DNA of 64,000 nt from Planctomycetaceae bacterium (GCA_020638975.1 JACKHN010000008.1:124001-188000), one strand, 5' to 3'. Positions 40,106 through 50,258 are shown, counted from the first letter of the stretch. Made by a program: numbers and translations. The notes: generated by a model not told the origin, from the sequence alone.

Positions 40106-42811
40106 ATGCGCATCCATCGTCTCGCCCTACCGTTTTTGCTGAGCCTCGGAGCTATCGCTGGCTGGCTCGTTCCCGCGACCGGATATGCTCAACGCCAAGC
40201 TACGGCGATTCCTGGAACACCGTTCGGTGTCGGCTCAGTGACGCTGCCGACCAGGAGCGGGGATACGGGGGATCTGTTCTGGACTAACAACTTCGCAATT
40301 GAAGAGGCAGGAGGGCGCGTCTTCTATCCCGCCTTTACGAACGGCTTGCTGCGCGGGCTTGTTGAGGCCGGTAGCACCGGGGAGATAACCGTCTCGTTCT
40401 TGTTTACGGGCGACGCACCCCTTCAAATCACGATCTATTCACCCAGACCGCAAGTAATTGATCTACAACCACAAGTCCAGGCACCGAGGATCTTCAACCG
40501 CGAGTTGACGGAGTGGTGGCGCAATTACAATGCGAGCGCCCGACAACTGGCGAGCGAGAACGATTTCCCGCCGTTGGTTCACACTTATCTCACTTCCATG
40601 CTGGGCAATCGACTTGGCTTGCAACCACCGTTGCTCAGCCGTCTTCAAGAAAGCAAACAGCCCACCGAGTTGCAGCAGACGATGGAGTTGCTGGCAGGAA
40701 CGGAAAACGTTCGGGCTGGGTTGATGCGGGAGGCGATGCGTTCGGGTGCGCGATACACCGAGTCCGCCGATCAACCACTCCCGGGAGACGTTTTCTGGAG
40801 TCCCGAAGTACTGCCCGCGATTGGCCAAGTCCCCGACGTCGAAGCGATCGCCTTGCACGTTCCCGAAGAGTGTTTTTACGTACGCTTCGGCAGCTTCGCG
40901 AACTACATTTGGCTGAGCAAGTTGACACGTGAGTATGGCGGAGACATAGGGCGGATGGTCACTCTGCGAGGCCACGACGCCAAGTTAGACCAGAAGACAC
41001 AGCGGCAATTGGCGCTCAAAGAATCCGCTCTATCAGAGTTGCTTGGAGGCACGGTGATCGCGGACGTTGCACTGATCGGACGCGATATGTATATGCAGGA
41101 CGGTGCGGCGACGGGCGTGTTGTTTCAGGCCAAAAGCAGCTTTGTCCTGGCCACCGGTTTCAATCAAGAGCGATCGGCGGCAGTACTTGCCAACAAGGAC
41201 CGTGGCGCGACGCTGGAAACAATCAATCTCGATGGCCACAAGGTCTCTTTGCTGTCGACACCCGACAACTACCTCCGTTCGTATTACGCAACGCATGGGG
41301 ACTTTCATCTCATAACGACCTCGCGCGAGATCGCTCGCCGATTTTTCGAAGCGTCCGATGGCGGTAGCTCGCTCGGGAACCTGCCTGAGTTTCAGCATGC
41401 AAGGCAAGTCATGCCGACCGAACGCGACGACACGATCTTTGCCTACTTTTCCGCACCGTTTTTTCGCGGGCTCGTCAGCCCACAGTATCAGATCGAGCTG
41501 TCTCGACGATTACGAGCAACGACGAACATCCAGTTAGTCACGCTTGCAAAGCTCGCTGCGAACTCAGAAGGCAAGCCTGCCGACACCATCGACCAATTAA
41601 TCGACGGTGCGTTTCTACCAGTTGGCTTCGGTCGTAACGTCGATGGCAGCGGTCCGATTCTCGAACGCAATCGCGTGCTCGACTCGCTGCGTGGCGAACA
41701 GGGAAGCTTCACTCCGATACCGGACGTCGAACTACGAGGCGTCACGGCGAGTGAAGCGGCGCACTATTCTGCGCGAGCCCTGTACTATCAAGAGAACTGG
41801 CGGCAGATGGATCCGCTGATGGTGGGAATCAAGCGTTACGCTTTGGGCGATACCAATATCGAGCGACTGGTCGTCGACGCAAACATCTCGCCGCTTGCGG
41901 AAGAGAAGTATGGCCGACTGATGTCGATGATCGGACCACCGACCGATATACGAATCGTTACGCCGCCGGACGAACTGATCTCGGTGCAAGCTTCATTGCG
42001 GGGTGGAACTTTTGCGCCGAGCGTTGTGCCGCATCATTTGTTCTTTGGGGTCCGAGATGCGCCGCCGAACGCGAACCTCCAGCCCAATGGCATGCTCGAG
42101 ATGTTAACCCTGTTGCGGGAAACGCCTGGATACTTGGGCGCTTGGCCACAGTTAGGATTTCTCGACATGCTGCCCCTGGGCCTCGGCGGTGGCCAGCCTG
42201 ACCCGTATGGATTCTCGCGATTGCTGTTCGGTTTGTGGCGTTGGCAAGGAGATGGTTTTTCTGTGTTGTCGTTTCATCGCGATGTGCTCGACCGCACGAT
42301 TCCGGAACTCCATGTGGAACCCACCGACAATCCCGCTCAGATTCGAGTCAAGATCGGGGACGTTTCGCGATCGCATCTGTCCAACTGGTTCAGTTTTATG
42401 AGCTATGAGCGAGCGACACAAACTTCGGTGGGAAATGCGAAGTTGCTGCAAGCAATGACGCAACAACTTGGCGTACCTCGCGAGCAGGCACTCGAAACGA
42501 CCGAATCGTTGTTGGCCGCAAAACTCGTCTGCTCGCTGAACGGAACCTACGCGTTAACCGATCGCGGCGATGGGTTGCCGACATGGCGTTCTGACAAGTG
42601 GCCGGTCGCAGGGCAACCGTTTCCGGCAGACTACAACGCGCCCGTGCTTGATTGGTTCCGGGGTCTCAATCTCGACCTTACGAAGCACGGCGATCGAATG
42701 GTCATGCACGCCGAACTGGATATGCAGCGTGCGCCCGAAGAAAAGATGAAGCTCGAATTGCCGTTGTTCAACCTGTTTAGTAAGCCGGAAGGCGAAACGC
42801 GGGAAGAGTGA
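40106..42811 (+). CDS. Large secreted protein of unknown function
   Basis: A 901-residue protein with a signal peptide (hydrophobic about 8-24, cleavage near GYAQRQ). It has no membrane segment after that and no motif I recognise. It includes regular blocks such as ARQLASENDFPPLVHTYLTS, CFYVRFGSFANYIWLSKL and LLSTPDNYLRSYYATHGDFH, suggesting an alpha/beta periplasmic protein. The frame extends to 40028 but the ATG at 40106 starts the signal peptide. No operon partner. It appears to belong to a planctomycete-type family, but that is only an impression. Confidence 0.75.
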   Translation: MRIHRLALPFLLSLGAIAGWLVPATGYAQRQATAIPGTPFGVGSVTLPTRSGDTGDLFWTNNFAIEEAGGRVFYPAFTNGLLRGLVEAGSTGEITVSFLFTGDAPLQITIYSPRPQVIDLQPQVQAPRIFNRELTEWWRNYNASARQLASENDFPPLVHTYLTSMLGNRLGLQPPLLSRLQESKQPTELQQTMELLAGTENVRAGLMREAMRSGARYTESADQPLPGDVFWSPEVLPAIGQVPDVEAIALHVPEECFYVRFGSFANYIWLSKLTREYGGDIGRMVTLRGHDAKLDQKTQRQLALKESALSELLGGTVIADVALIGRDMYMQDGAATGVLFQAKSSFVLATGFNQERSAAVLANKDRGATLETINLDGHKVSLLSTPDNYLRSYYATHGDFHLITTSREIARRFFEASDGGSSLGNLPEFQHARQVMPTERDDTIFAYFSAPFFRGLVSPQYQIELSRRLRATTNIQLVTLAKLAANSEGKPADTIDQLIDGAFLPVGFGRNVDGSGPILERNRVLDSLRGEQGSFTPIPDVELRGVTASEAAHYSARALYYQENWRQMDPLMVGIKRYALGDTNIERLVVDANISPLAEEKYGRLMSMIGPPTDIRIVTPPDELISVQASLRGGTFAPSVVPHHLFFGVRDAPPNANLQPNGMLEMLTLLRETPGYLGAWPQLGFLDMLPLGLGGGQPDPYGFSRLLFGLWRWQGDGFSVLSFHRDVLDRTIPELHVEPTDNPAQIRVKIGDVSRSHLSNWFSFMSYERATQTSVGNAKLLQAMTQQLGVPREQALETTESLLAAKLVCSLNGTYALTDRGDGLPTWRSDKWPVAGQPFPADYNAPVLDWFRGLNLDLTKHGDRMVMHAELDMQRAPEEKMKLELPLFNLFSKPEGETREE

Positions 42812-42858
42812 GTGGAGGTCCAACCTCCGCTTAATGCCGCCGCTACCGCTCAGATCTC

Positions 42859-42976
42859 CCGGCTCAACAATAACTTTTTCTTCAGCGTAGGGTCCGCTGT
42901 GCGGACCTCAGGATTCCTGGTCCGCACAGCGGACCCTACTCTTGAAATGCCGAAGTTATTTCTGACTTATTCCTAA
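42859..42976. repeat. Palindromic element (family C) overlapping the end of nadE
   Basis: The core is TAGGGTCCGCTGTGCGGACC and its reverse complement around CTCAGGATTCCT. A second copy in the opposite orientation lies at 58112-58224 and shares the flanks as well (CGGCTCAACA on one side, TCAGAA..TAACT.CGGCATTTCAAGAG on the other). The element covers the last codons and the stop of nadE. Confidence 0.85.
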
Positions 42977-44936
42977 GTTCCTTCAACTCTCGCTCGAATC
43001 CGCCGGAAAGAATCGGGAAGCGACACCAAGTCTTCGGGTCGAGATTTTCATCATCCAAATGGAACGACGGTGCGTAACGTTCTCGCTTCCATTGATTGCG
43101 ACTCCACAGTCGAAAAAACCGTTCCAGCCAAGCGAGCAGTTGTTCGTCGGGTTGGTCGGCGTGCGTTGCCTTAAGAACCTGATAGACGTCGCGAGGTCCT
43201 AGCTTGTCGCGGATCGCGGCTCGCTCGATCTGATCCAAGACGTCGTAGGGCATCAGATCTTCTTCGTCGGTTTGCTTGGCTCCAGGCGGACGAAGCTCGG
43301 CGGTCGGCTGCTGGGCATTGACGGCGTCGAGCGCGGGCATGGGACCAAACTCGACCAAGCCGTTTGACTCCATCCAACGCAACCACTTCCGCAAGAAGGC
43401 TTTGTCGATACCCGCAATTGGCGACAATCCTCCGCATGTGTCGCCGTCCATCGTGGCGTATCCGACGGCCGCTTCGCTACGATTACTCGTGGACAAAAGC
43501 AGCGCGCGTCGCAAATTCGCCAGCAGCCAAACGCCCGGGGCCCGAGCCCGAGCCTGGATGTTTTGGAGTGCCAAGTCGTCTTGCTGCCACGTCAACTCCC
43601 GCCCCAGAGAATCGGACACGATTCGGATATAGCTTTGTACGAGATCGTCGACGTTGAATTCGAGAAACTGCGAGCCAACTGCCTTTGCGACCGCGTGGGC
43701 CGCGTTTCGCGTGGTCGAAGAACTGTTGCGAGTGCCCTGATATACCGACGTCAGCAGCAGTGTGACCAATTCGCGAGCGGTTGCAGTAGGTTCGCTTGCC
43801 GGAATATAGGACAAACGTTCCTTGATCGAATCCAAGCCCAGTTCCGCCGCACCGATCTCGATTGATAATGCTGAGAGCGTTGCCACGGCGGCCGAGTCGG
43901 CACCGCCGCTGAGCGATACGATAAAGCCGCATGAACGGCTCTTGCGCAGGTAGTCGAACAATCCCAACGCGACAGCGCGCGCAAACTCTTCTTCCTTCAA
44001 GTGCTGACTGTGCTCCCAGGCGGCGGGCTGTGCGGAAGCCGGTTCGGGGCGCCGGTCGGGAAAGGTAAACGGAACTCGGATCACATCGCGATCATTCAGA
44101 TCGGGCGCGTAACTATCATCGCGACCGCGACTCATGCGCGCCGCTTCGACGTCGACGGTGACGGCAGTGATGTGCGATTCCGCGTAGGTCAAGCGAGGAC
44201 CTTGCGCGAGCATGCGGCCTTCGCTGGCAATCATCGCGCCCCCGTCGTAGATCGCGCGACCCGCTTCGTTGCCAACCAAATTAGAATAGACATAAACGAC
44301 GCCGAACGCTCGCGAGCCTTCCAAGACAAAACGCTCGCGAATGCGATGCTTCGCAAACGCAAAGTGGCTTGCGCTCGGGTTCAAGATCATGTCGACGCCG
44401 CGCTGCACGAGTTCGTTGCCAACGCGATCCGCGACCCAGGCGTCTTCACAGATTTCGAAGCCGATGACGACTCCGCCGCAATCGAAAACAAGATCGCCGA
44501 ATGGATAATTGCTTCCACCTACTTCGACTTCGACTCGAGCGTCCTGCGGCCAGCGTTTGAACCAGCGCGGCTCGTAATGAATGCCGGTCCCCGCCAAATG
44601 CCGCTTGCCGACGAAACCTGCGATCTTGCCGTCGACCAACAGGCAGGCGGCGTTGTATAACGCGCCGCGACTGGCAAGCGGAAGCCCCACGGACACGATC
44701 ATGCCATGCGTTGCGGGCGCAATCTCCAACAACACTTCCTTCGCTAGCCGCAGCACGTCACCGGAAAAGAATGCGTCTTCGCAACCGTATCCCGTGATAC
44801 AGAGTTCCGGCAGACAAAGGATGGAGACGTTCTGTTCTCGCGCTGCGGTAATGGCCGCCAGGATGTGTGCTTTGTTGCCATCCCAATCCAGCGGCGTTTG
44901 GTTCAGTACGGCGGAGGCGACTTTGAGCAGTTTCAT
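42936..44936 (-). CDS. nadE: Glutamine-dependent NAD+ synthetase
   Basis: A 666-residue two-domain enzyme that amidates nicotinic acid adenine dinucleotide to NAD+. The N-terminal nitrilase-type glutaminase has E44-K111-C163 (LPELCITGYG, VGKRHLAG, FEICEDAW). The synthetase domain begins near 320 with the PP-loop SLSGGADSAAVATL. The length fits family members with glutaminase domain. The last about 11 codons and the TAG stop come from a palindromic element (NKSEITSAFQE), so the native C-terminus seems to have been replaced. The gene stands alone on the minus strand. Confidence 0.94.
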   Translation of the reverse strand: MKLLKVASAVLNQTPLDWDGNKAHILAAITAAREQNVSILCLPELCITGYGCEDAFFSGDVLRLAKEVLLEIAPATHGMIVSVGLPLASRGALYNAACLLVDGKIAGFVGKRHLAGTGIHYEPRWFKRWPQDARVEVEVGGSNYPFGDLVFDCGGVVIGFEICEDAWVADRVGNELVQRGVDMILNPSASHFAFAKHRIRERFVLEGSRAFGVVYVYSNLVGNEAGRAIYDGGAMIASEGRMLAQGPRLTYAESHITAVTVDVEAARMSRGRDDSYAPDLNDRDVIRVPFTFPDRRPEPASAQPAAWEHSQHLKEEEFARAVALGLFDYLRKSRSCGFIVSLSGGADSAAVATLSALSIEIGAAELGLDSIKERLSYIPASEPTATARELVTLLLTSVYQGTRNSSSTTRNAAHAVAKAVGSQFLEFNVDDLVQSYIRIVSDSLGRELTWQQDDLALQNIQARARAPGVWLLANLRRALLLSTSNRSEAAVGYATMDGDTCGGLSPIAGIDKAFLRKWLRWMESNGLVEFGPMPALDAVNAQQPTAELRPPGAKQTDEEDLMPYDVLDQIERAAIRDKLGPRDVYQVLKATHADQPDEQLLAWLERFFRLWSRNQWKRERYAPSFHLDDENLDPKTWCRFPILSGGFERELKELRNKSEITSAFQE

Positions 44937-44968
44937 GGGTGGTTATCTCAGGGCCGTTTTCAGCCACA

Positions 44969-45532
44969 CTACTTTTTTGTGGCGACGAGGACTGCCTCGT
45001 GTCGCCCCTCGGCGAGCCAACTTTCTTCGTAGTGGACAATCTCAAGACCGTTTACGAGGCCGGGTAGTTCACCATCTTCCAGGAGAAATCGCTGGGGCGG
45101 CTTGGCGTGCCGTTGCAAGTTCGTGGTCGTGGGATGAATGCAGACAAGTGTGCCTCCTGGTGCCAAAGCGGTTGGGAACGTTTCGAATAGGGGCCGCAAA
45201 AGAAAGTGGACGATGACAATCAAATCCCATGGTCCCAACGGAAATGGTTCTGTTTCAAAATCGATGCGTTGCGTGTCGATGGACACTCCAGCTTCGCGTG
45301 CTCTTGCCTCGGCGGCGTGAAGCGCAACGTCCGACACATCCGCGAGGCACACATCCAGGCCAAGTCCTGCCAGCCAGATTGCGTTTCGCCCGGTTCCTCC
45401 CGCAACATCTAATGCGCGACCTGAGTTGGGCAGCAGCGGCAGCAAAGCGGTCAGCAAGCTTGATGGCTCGGACGACGTGTGCTCGCCGAGTTGGTACTTC
45501 TCGTTCCACCGAACTCGATCGTCTTCGGACAT
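44969..45532 (-). CDS. Class I SAM-dependent methyltransferase (TehB-like)
   Basis: A 187-residue methyltransferase with a Rossmann SAM site, LDVAGGTGRNAIWLA, then an acidic Asp after strand 2 (VCLADVSDVAL), and WDLIVIVHFLLRPLF at motif IV. The N-terminal RVRWNEKYQLGEHTSSEP resembles tellurite-resistance TehB-type proteins. The methyl acceptor is unknown. The ATG at 45532 is preferred to an upstream GTG at 45544. It starts 17 bases after the beta-propeller gene on the same strand. Confidence 0.82.
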   Translation of the reverse strand: MSEDDRVRWNEKYQLGEHTSSEPSSLLTALLPLLPNSGRALDVAGGTGRNAIWLAGLGLDVCLADVSDVALHAAEARAREAGVSIDTQRIDFETEPFPLGPWDLIVIVHFLLRPLFETFPTALAPGGTLVCIHPTTTNLQRHAKPPQRFLLEDGELPGLVNGLEIVHYEESWLAEGRHEAVLVATKK

Positions 45533-45549
45533 GCGGTCGAGCACCTTGC

Positions 45550-46419
45550 TTAGGGCGCGGCTGGCGCCGGTCCCGCGGCTTTGAGTGGCGTTGTCGTGAT
45601 CTTGCCGGCTCGATCAATCTGAAAGACGGCGACCGCTCGCGGATCGACGACATAGATCGTGTCGCCTTGAATCGCCATACCGACCGGATTGTCAAACGGC
45701 TCGCCTTTCACCCACGCTTCTGGCTTGCCGCCGCGTGTGATCTTCCAGATCGTTTTCGCATAACCATCACAAACGTAAGCGGTCAGATCGTCATCCACGA
45801 CGACCGTGTGAGGAAACTCGAACGCACGACCTGCGACGATCGTCTCCGATTTCCCCTCGGGCGAAATTCGAAACAGTTGATCATTCGTTGTCGAGACAAC
45901 CCATAAGTAATCTTCCTTGTCGACGAACAGACCGCGACAGCCAGAGATCTCGGTAACCTCTTCGGGCTTTCCGCCGGCCTTGGGGACCTTCATGATTCGT
46001 TGGATTTCGAGATCCGAGACGAACAGGTCTCCCGCCTTGTTCACAGCGATATCCATGGCAATGCCGATGCCACCGTCTGTCAATGGAACGGGCTTGCCTT
46101 CATCATCGAAGCGATACACTTCTCGTGTCGAGCTGTCGCCGGCCAGCAGCTTGCCATCGGAATCGAACTCAACACAGCGAACCGCGTTCAAAGGTGTCCG
46201 GAACTTCTTGGATCCTGTGAAGTAAGCAGACAGTTGACCGCCTTCCAGCTTCCACACGCCGGGAAGATTGCGATCCGCCAGCATGATCGTCGACTCGGAC
46301 ACAGCGATCGACAACGGGTATTGCGCGCTGTCAGCAGCGCTCGATTCGTTTCGGATACCAATGATCAGAACCAAGACCCCGACAAATCGGGCAGCGGCAA
46401 CACTTTTCAAAAAGTTCAT
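45550..46419 (-). CDS. Exported beta-propeller (NHL/SMP-30-like) protein
   Basis: A 289-residue protein with a signal peptide (about 5-26) and repeated strands with short loops of the NHL/Vgb type (GISVSESTIMLADRNLPGVWKL-like, VNKAGDLFVSDLEIQRIMKV, VDKEDYLWVVS, VDDDLTAYVCDGYAKTIWKI, IQGDTIYVVDPRAVAVFQI). It is a sensor or scaffold without visible catalytic residues. The ATG at 46419 follows a TTG; I chose ATG. It is followed closely by the methyltransferase gene. Confidence 0.75.
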   Translation of the reverse strand: MNFLKSVAAARFVGVLVLIIGIRNESSAADSAQYPLSIAVSESTIMLADRNLPGVWKLEGGQLSAYFTGSKKFRTPLNAVRCVEFDSDGKLLAGDSSTREVYRFDDEGKPVPLTDGGIGIAMDIAVNKAGDLFVSDLEIQRIMKVPKAGGKPEEVTEISGCRGLFVDKEDYLWVVSTTNDQLFRISPEGKSETIVAGRAFEFPHTVVVDDDLTAYVCDGYAKTIWKITRGGKPEAWVKGEPFDNPVGMAIQGDTIYVVDPRAVAVFQIDRAGKITTTPLKAAGPAPAAP

Positions 46420-46582
46420 CAAGAGATCCCAAAGATAAGCAAATCGACATCGAATAATTTCAGCCAGGAAACGACGACACTAGTCTATCATGCCGAGCGA
46501 GGTCGTTGGGAGCCCCTCGAAACCCTCACCTAACCGCGAGGCTTCTACTTGCAAACCGAGAGGCACTTGCGAGAATCATGCC

Positions 46583-46873
46583 ATGCTAATCCCGCGTTTC
46601 TCGCTCCGACAGTTGCTCGTCATCACGACCGCTAGCGCGATCTTCTGCTACGTGATCGCGATGGCCACGCGTGGACATCAGTGGGCGATGGCAATATCGA
46701 TCGCAGTATCCAGCGTGTTGGGTGCGTTCTTGGTCTATGCTTTTTTGTTCGCGGGGGCGTGGGTGCTGACGCTGGGGGGGCGTTTGTTCACAAAGCAGAA
46801 CGTTTCCGCATCGCCATTCGCCACCGGCGCACCGCCACCGCAGCTCATTACTCCACCAGAGGATCCCGAGTGA
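46583..46873 (+). CDS. Small membrane protein, first gene of the ABC cluster
   Basis: A 96-residue protein opening with RFSLRQLLVITTASAIF, the common planctomycete small membrane-protein start, and two hydrophobic helices (about 10-28, 36-60), then a Pro-rich cytoplasmic tail. Function unknown. Its stop overlaps the next start as TGATG, so the two are coupled. The frame extends upstream to 46490 but that part looks non-coding. Confidence 0.7.
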   Translation: MLIPRFSLRQLLVITTASAIFCYVIAMATRGHQWAMAISIAVSSVLGAFLVYAFLFAGAWVLTLGGRLFTKQNVSASPFATGAPPPQLITPPEDPE

Positions 46874-49188
46874 TGCGCTGCAAAGATACAAAGCGCTGTT
46901 TTAAAATCAGGTTGCCGATTGTCGTCGTCCTCCTGACGGCAGCCTCGACCAGTCTCGCTGGATCTGGCTCAGTCGTCAGCTTACCCTTGCCGGGCAAAAA
47001 GGTGACGACGGGCCTGAATCTGGAGATCAACACGGAATGGGTCGATGGCAACGGATACCGGCCTGTAACAATTTCGATTTCACCATTGGGTGGAGGCGCA
47101 GCACCAGCCGATCGGACGTTGGACGTGACGCTGCGTCCGCGCAGCCACCAGTGGGGCGTGGTGATGCCGAACGTGAGTACGACCGTCATACTTGAGCAGG
47201 GCCAAACGGTAGGGACAAAGATCGTCGCCCTGCCGCAGTTTCAATCGATCGGCTACATCGAGGTGGTCACGTACGAAGACGGACGGTTGCGCGAGGATCT
47301 ATCGGAAAATGCGGGCATGGCTTGGAACTCCGTCTCCGGTTGGAGTGAAGCGGCACCGACCATGCTGTTTATCGATTCCGATGCTCCTGCCGGCGGGCGA
47401 TCCAAGCGGCTTGCAACCGCGATGGCGTCGCCGAACAAAAAGAAAGACAAGAAGCCCGAACATTTGCCGGATATTCGTCCTCTCGCCGCACTATTCACGC
47501 CACAGACGAACGGCGCCAACATTGCGGTTGCAGGGCTCGACCCATCGGAGGACATCGACGACCGAGGTCTGTTGAACTTGGCCAACTTCTTCAATCGGAT
47601 CGATTTCCTGCACCCCGATCAACTGCCGACGGAATGGGTGCATCTCACGTCGGTCGATGTAATCTTCATCTCGATGTTGGACCTTCAAGCTTTGAAGGCT
47701 CGCCCTGAAAAGTGGGAACCGTTGCGCACGTGGCTGTCGAGCGGAACGACGCTTTGCGTGTATGGTCTTGGCGAAGAATTTCGCAGCATACGTGAACTGG
47801 GGCGACTGTTTGATTTCGAATCGAGCGACGCTTCCGACGATGTGGGATTTTCGATCACGGAACCTCAAGAACTCGGTTGGTCCTTGCCCGCTGCAGGCGG
47901 TTATGACGACGAGGTGCATGCGGCGCGCGGCGTCGAGTGGAGTAACAACCAATGGTACGGTCAGCCGCAGGTCGCGGTTGCGAGACCGCGCACCAACAAC
48001 TCGACGCTGAAGCCAGATCGTCCTATGCCCTTTGTCCTGCGTGGAGTTGACCATGGCTTTCTGGTCGCGTTCTCGGATGACAATCCCTTTCCCGGCAAAC
48101 GCGAAGAGTGGTGTTGGCTGTTCAACACGCTGAGCAATCAAGATTGGATGTGGTATCAGCGGCACGGTTTGTCGTTTCATCGCGAGAATCCACAGTATTG
48201 GAACCTTTTGATTCCGGGCGTCGGCGACGCTCCGGTCACTTCGTTCTTGGTTCTAATCTCGTTATTCGTTGTTGTCATTGGTCCCATAAATTACTTCGTA
48301 CTGCATCGACGGCGAAAGCTGTTTTTATTACTGCTGACCGTGCCGCTTGGGGCTGGAGTGATCACGACGGCGTTGTTTACTTACGCCCTGGTGAACGATG
48401 GCCTGGGGGTTCGCGTGCGGGCGCGCAGTTTGACACGCATCGATCAAACGAACGGTCGCACCGTGTCCTGGTCGCGGCAGTCGTACTATGCCGGACTTGC
48501 ACCATCGGCTGGCATGTCGTTCCCGCTGGACGCTGCGGTTTATCCCATCGATCATCGACCGACCGGTCGCTATGGCCAGCCCAAGGATCTAGGTCGCCAG
48601 CTTCGGTGGAGCAGCACACAACGCTTGACTCGAGGCTATTTGAATTCGCGATCCACGGCACAAGTGATGGTGATCGAATCCAGAGAGACGAATCTGGGAA
48701 TCGAAGTGGACGAGACCGGTGGCATTGCGACAACGCCCCGCGTCACGAATCAATTGGGAGTCGACATCGAACAACTCTTGATCCGATCCGCCGACGGACG
48801 TTCGTTGGCATGTGGCAAGTTGCCCGCTGGAAGTTCTGTTCAGCTTCATGCGGTTAACCTCGAGGAGTATCCCGAGAATTGGAGCAAGTTGTTCGCGACC
48901 GAACGACCCCAGTACCCCATCGGCTTTGATCCGAATCAAGTCGAGAACGCATCGGCGATCTTTGGGGACTCCTACGCATACTGGCAGCAGATTGATCGAG
49001 GCTTGCCAGAGCCGACGACCGCTACGAGCGTGCTGGAACGCGGGCTCAGAGACATCGGCAATATCAAGTTAAACGAGATGAAGTCACGGTCGTATGTCGC
49101 GATCGTGCGCAACGCTCCAAACGTTTCACTCGGCGTAGATTCGGTTGATGAAGAAGCCAGCTTCCATGTCGTGACGGGAAGTTGGTAA
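46873..49188 (+). CDS. Membrane protein of the ABC cluster (GldG-like role)
   Basis: A 771-residue protein with an N-terminal signal or anchor (about 10-30), a large extracytoplasmic part (about 35-450) and at least two membrane segments near 455-520 (SFLVLISLFVVVIGPINYF, LFLLLLTVPLGAGVITTAL), then another extracytoplasmic region. No enzyme motif seen. Location directly ahead of an ABC ATPase and permease, plus topology, suggests it is the accessory membrane subunit. The TGATG overlap supports the ATG at 46873. Confidence 0.72.
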   Translation: MRCKDTKRCFKIRLPIVVVLLTAASTSLAGSGSVVSLPLPGKKVTTGLNLEINTEWVDGNGYRPVTISISPLGGGAAPADRTLDVTLRPRSHQWGVVMPNVSTTVILEQGQTVGTKIVALPQFQSIGYIEVVTYEDGRLREDLSENAGMAWNSVSGWSEAAPTMLFIDSDAPAGGRSKRLATAMASPNKKKDKKPEHLPDIRPLAALFTPQTNGANIAVAGLDPSEDIDDRGLLNLANFFNRIDFLHPDQLPTEWVHLTSVDVIFISMLDLQALKARPEKWEPLRTWLSSGTTLCVYGLGEEFRSIRELGRLFDFESSDASDDVGFSITEPQELGWSLPAAGGYDDEVHAARGVEWSNNQWYGQPQVAVARPRTNNSTLKPDRPMPFVLRGVDHGFLVAFSDDNPFPGKREEWCWLFNTLSNQDWMWYQRHGLSFHRENPQYWNLLIPGVGDAPVTSFLVLISLFVVVIGPINYFVLHRRRKLFLLLLTVPLGAGVITTALFTYALVNDGLGVRVRARSLTRIDQTNGRTVSWSRQSYYAGLAPSAGMSFPLDAAVYPIDHRPTGRYGQPKDLGRQLRWSSTQRLTRGYLNSRSTAQVMVIESRETNLGIEVDETGGIATTPRVTNQLGVDIEQLLIRSADGRSLACGKLPAGSSVQLHAVNLEEYPENWSKLFATERPQYPIGFDPNQVENASAIFGDSYAYWQQIDRGLPEPTTATSVLERGLRDIGNIKLNEMKSRSYVAIVRNAPNVSLGVDSVDEEASFHVVTGSW

Positions 49189-49210
49189 AGCGGAGTGCCG
49201 TGTGGGTGGA

Positions 49211-49250
49211 GAGTCAAGAGTCAAGAGTCAAGAGTCAAGAGTCAAGAGTC
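49211..49250. repeat. Tandem heptamer repeat in the spacer before the ABC ATPase
   Basis: Five copies of GAGTCAA plus a partial copy. Related AGAGTCAAGG sequence recurs in the spacer at 50208-50225. Possibly a slippage-prone spacer. Confidence 0.9.
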
Positions 49251-49261
49251 TGAAATCTGAA

Positions 49262-50203
49262 ATGCCCGAACAACCTGTTATCGACATGCGACGCCTTCAT
49301 CGATTCTTCGGATCGACGCGCGCCGTCAATGACATTTCGTTCGAGGTCATGAAGGGCGAGGTATTCGGTTACATCGGGCCCAATGGCGCTGGCAAGACGA
49401 CGAGCATGCGGATTTTGGCGACGCTCGACATCCCGACTTATGGCGATGCACTGGTCGACGGATTTTCGGTCATTAATGACCCGGATCGCGTGCGTCGACG
49501 ACTCGGTTTTATGCCCGATTATTTTGGGACCTACGCCGATGTCAATTGCCGCGAGTATCTCGACTTCTTCGCCCGAGCCTATGGCTTGCGTGGCAACGAG
49601 CGACGTCGCGCATTAGCCCACGTCATGGGCTTCACGAAACTTGACGGCTTGGCCGAGAAACCAATTCGTGGATTGTCGAAAGGAATGAAGCAACGGCTTT
49701 GCCTGGGACGCTCGATGATTCACGATCCTAGTGTGCTGATTCTCGACGAACCAGCCGCCGGGCTCGATCCTCGAGCAAGAATTGAATTGCGTCAGATGAT
49801 TCGCGAACTGGCGGACAACGGAAAGACGATCCTCGTAAGTTCGCATATCCTGACCGAACTTGCGGAGATGTGTGATCGTGTCGGTATTATCGAACGGGGC
49901 GAGTTGCTGGCCGTGGGTACGGTAGCAGAAATCCAACGGGGCCAGATCACCCATTGCCAGATCAAAGCTCGCGTTCTCGAAAACGTCGCAGCGGTCGCAA
50001 CATGGCTGGAGAATCGCGGCGATGTCGAGAGCATTCGGGTGGACGGTCAGCTGATTCGGTTTTCACACGTCGGTGAGTCGGATGCACAGGCGGCACTGCT
50101 CCGTGAGATGATCTTGGCTGAGTTTGCTATCGCCGAGTTCGGCATCGAACAGCGCTCGTTGGAAGACGTCTTTATGCACGTGACGCGAGGAGTCGTTCAA
50201 TGA
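49262..50203 (+). CDS. ABC transporter ATP-binding protein (CcmA/GldA-like)
   Basis: A 313-residue ATPase. Walker A GPNGAGKTT, signature near residue 140 (RGLSKGMKQRLCLGR), Walker B with D-loop (VLILDEPAAGLDPRA) and switch histidine in SSHILTELAE. A C-terminal about 70-residue extension is typical of the GldA/NatA group. The ATG at 49262 follows the tandem repeat; the in-frame GTG at 49202 would translate the repeat and is rejected. With the next gene it forms an ABC exporter. Confidence 0.92.
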   Translation: MPEQPVIDMRRLHRFFGSTRAVNDISFEVMKGEVFGYIGPNGAGKTTSMRILATLDIPTYGDALVDGFSVINDPDRVRRRLGFMPDYFGTYADVNCREYLDFFARAYGLRGNERRRALAHVMGFTKLDGLAEKPIRGLSKGMKQRLCLGRSMIHDPSVLILDEPAAGLDPRARIELRQMIRELADNGKTILVSSHILTELAEMCDRVGIIERGELLAVGTVAEIQRGQITHCQIKARVLENVAAVATWLENRGDVESIRVDGQLIRFSHVGESDAQAALLREMILAEFAIAEFGIEQRSLEDVFMHVTRGVVQ

Positions 50204-50258
50204 GTCGGGAGCGAAGAGTCAAGGGGCGAGAGCCTGAAGTGATTGGGGGAGAACTCAG

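Noticed and set aside
49211..49250. Possible CRISPR array
   Set aside because: Seven-base unit without spacers; simple tandem repeat.
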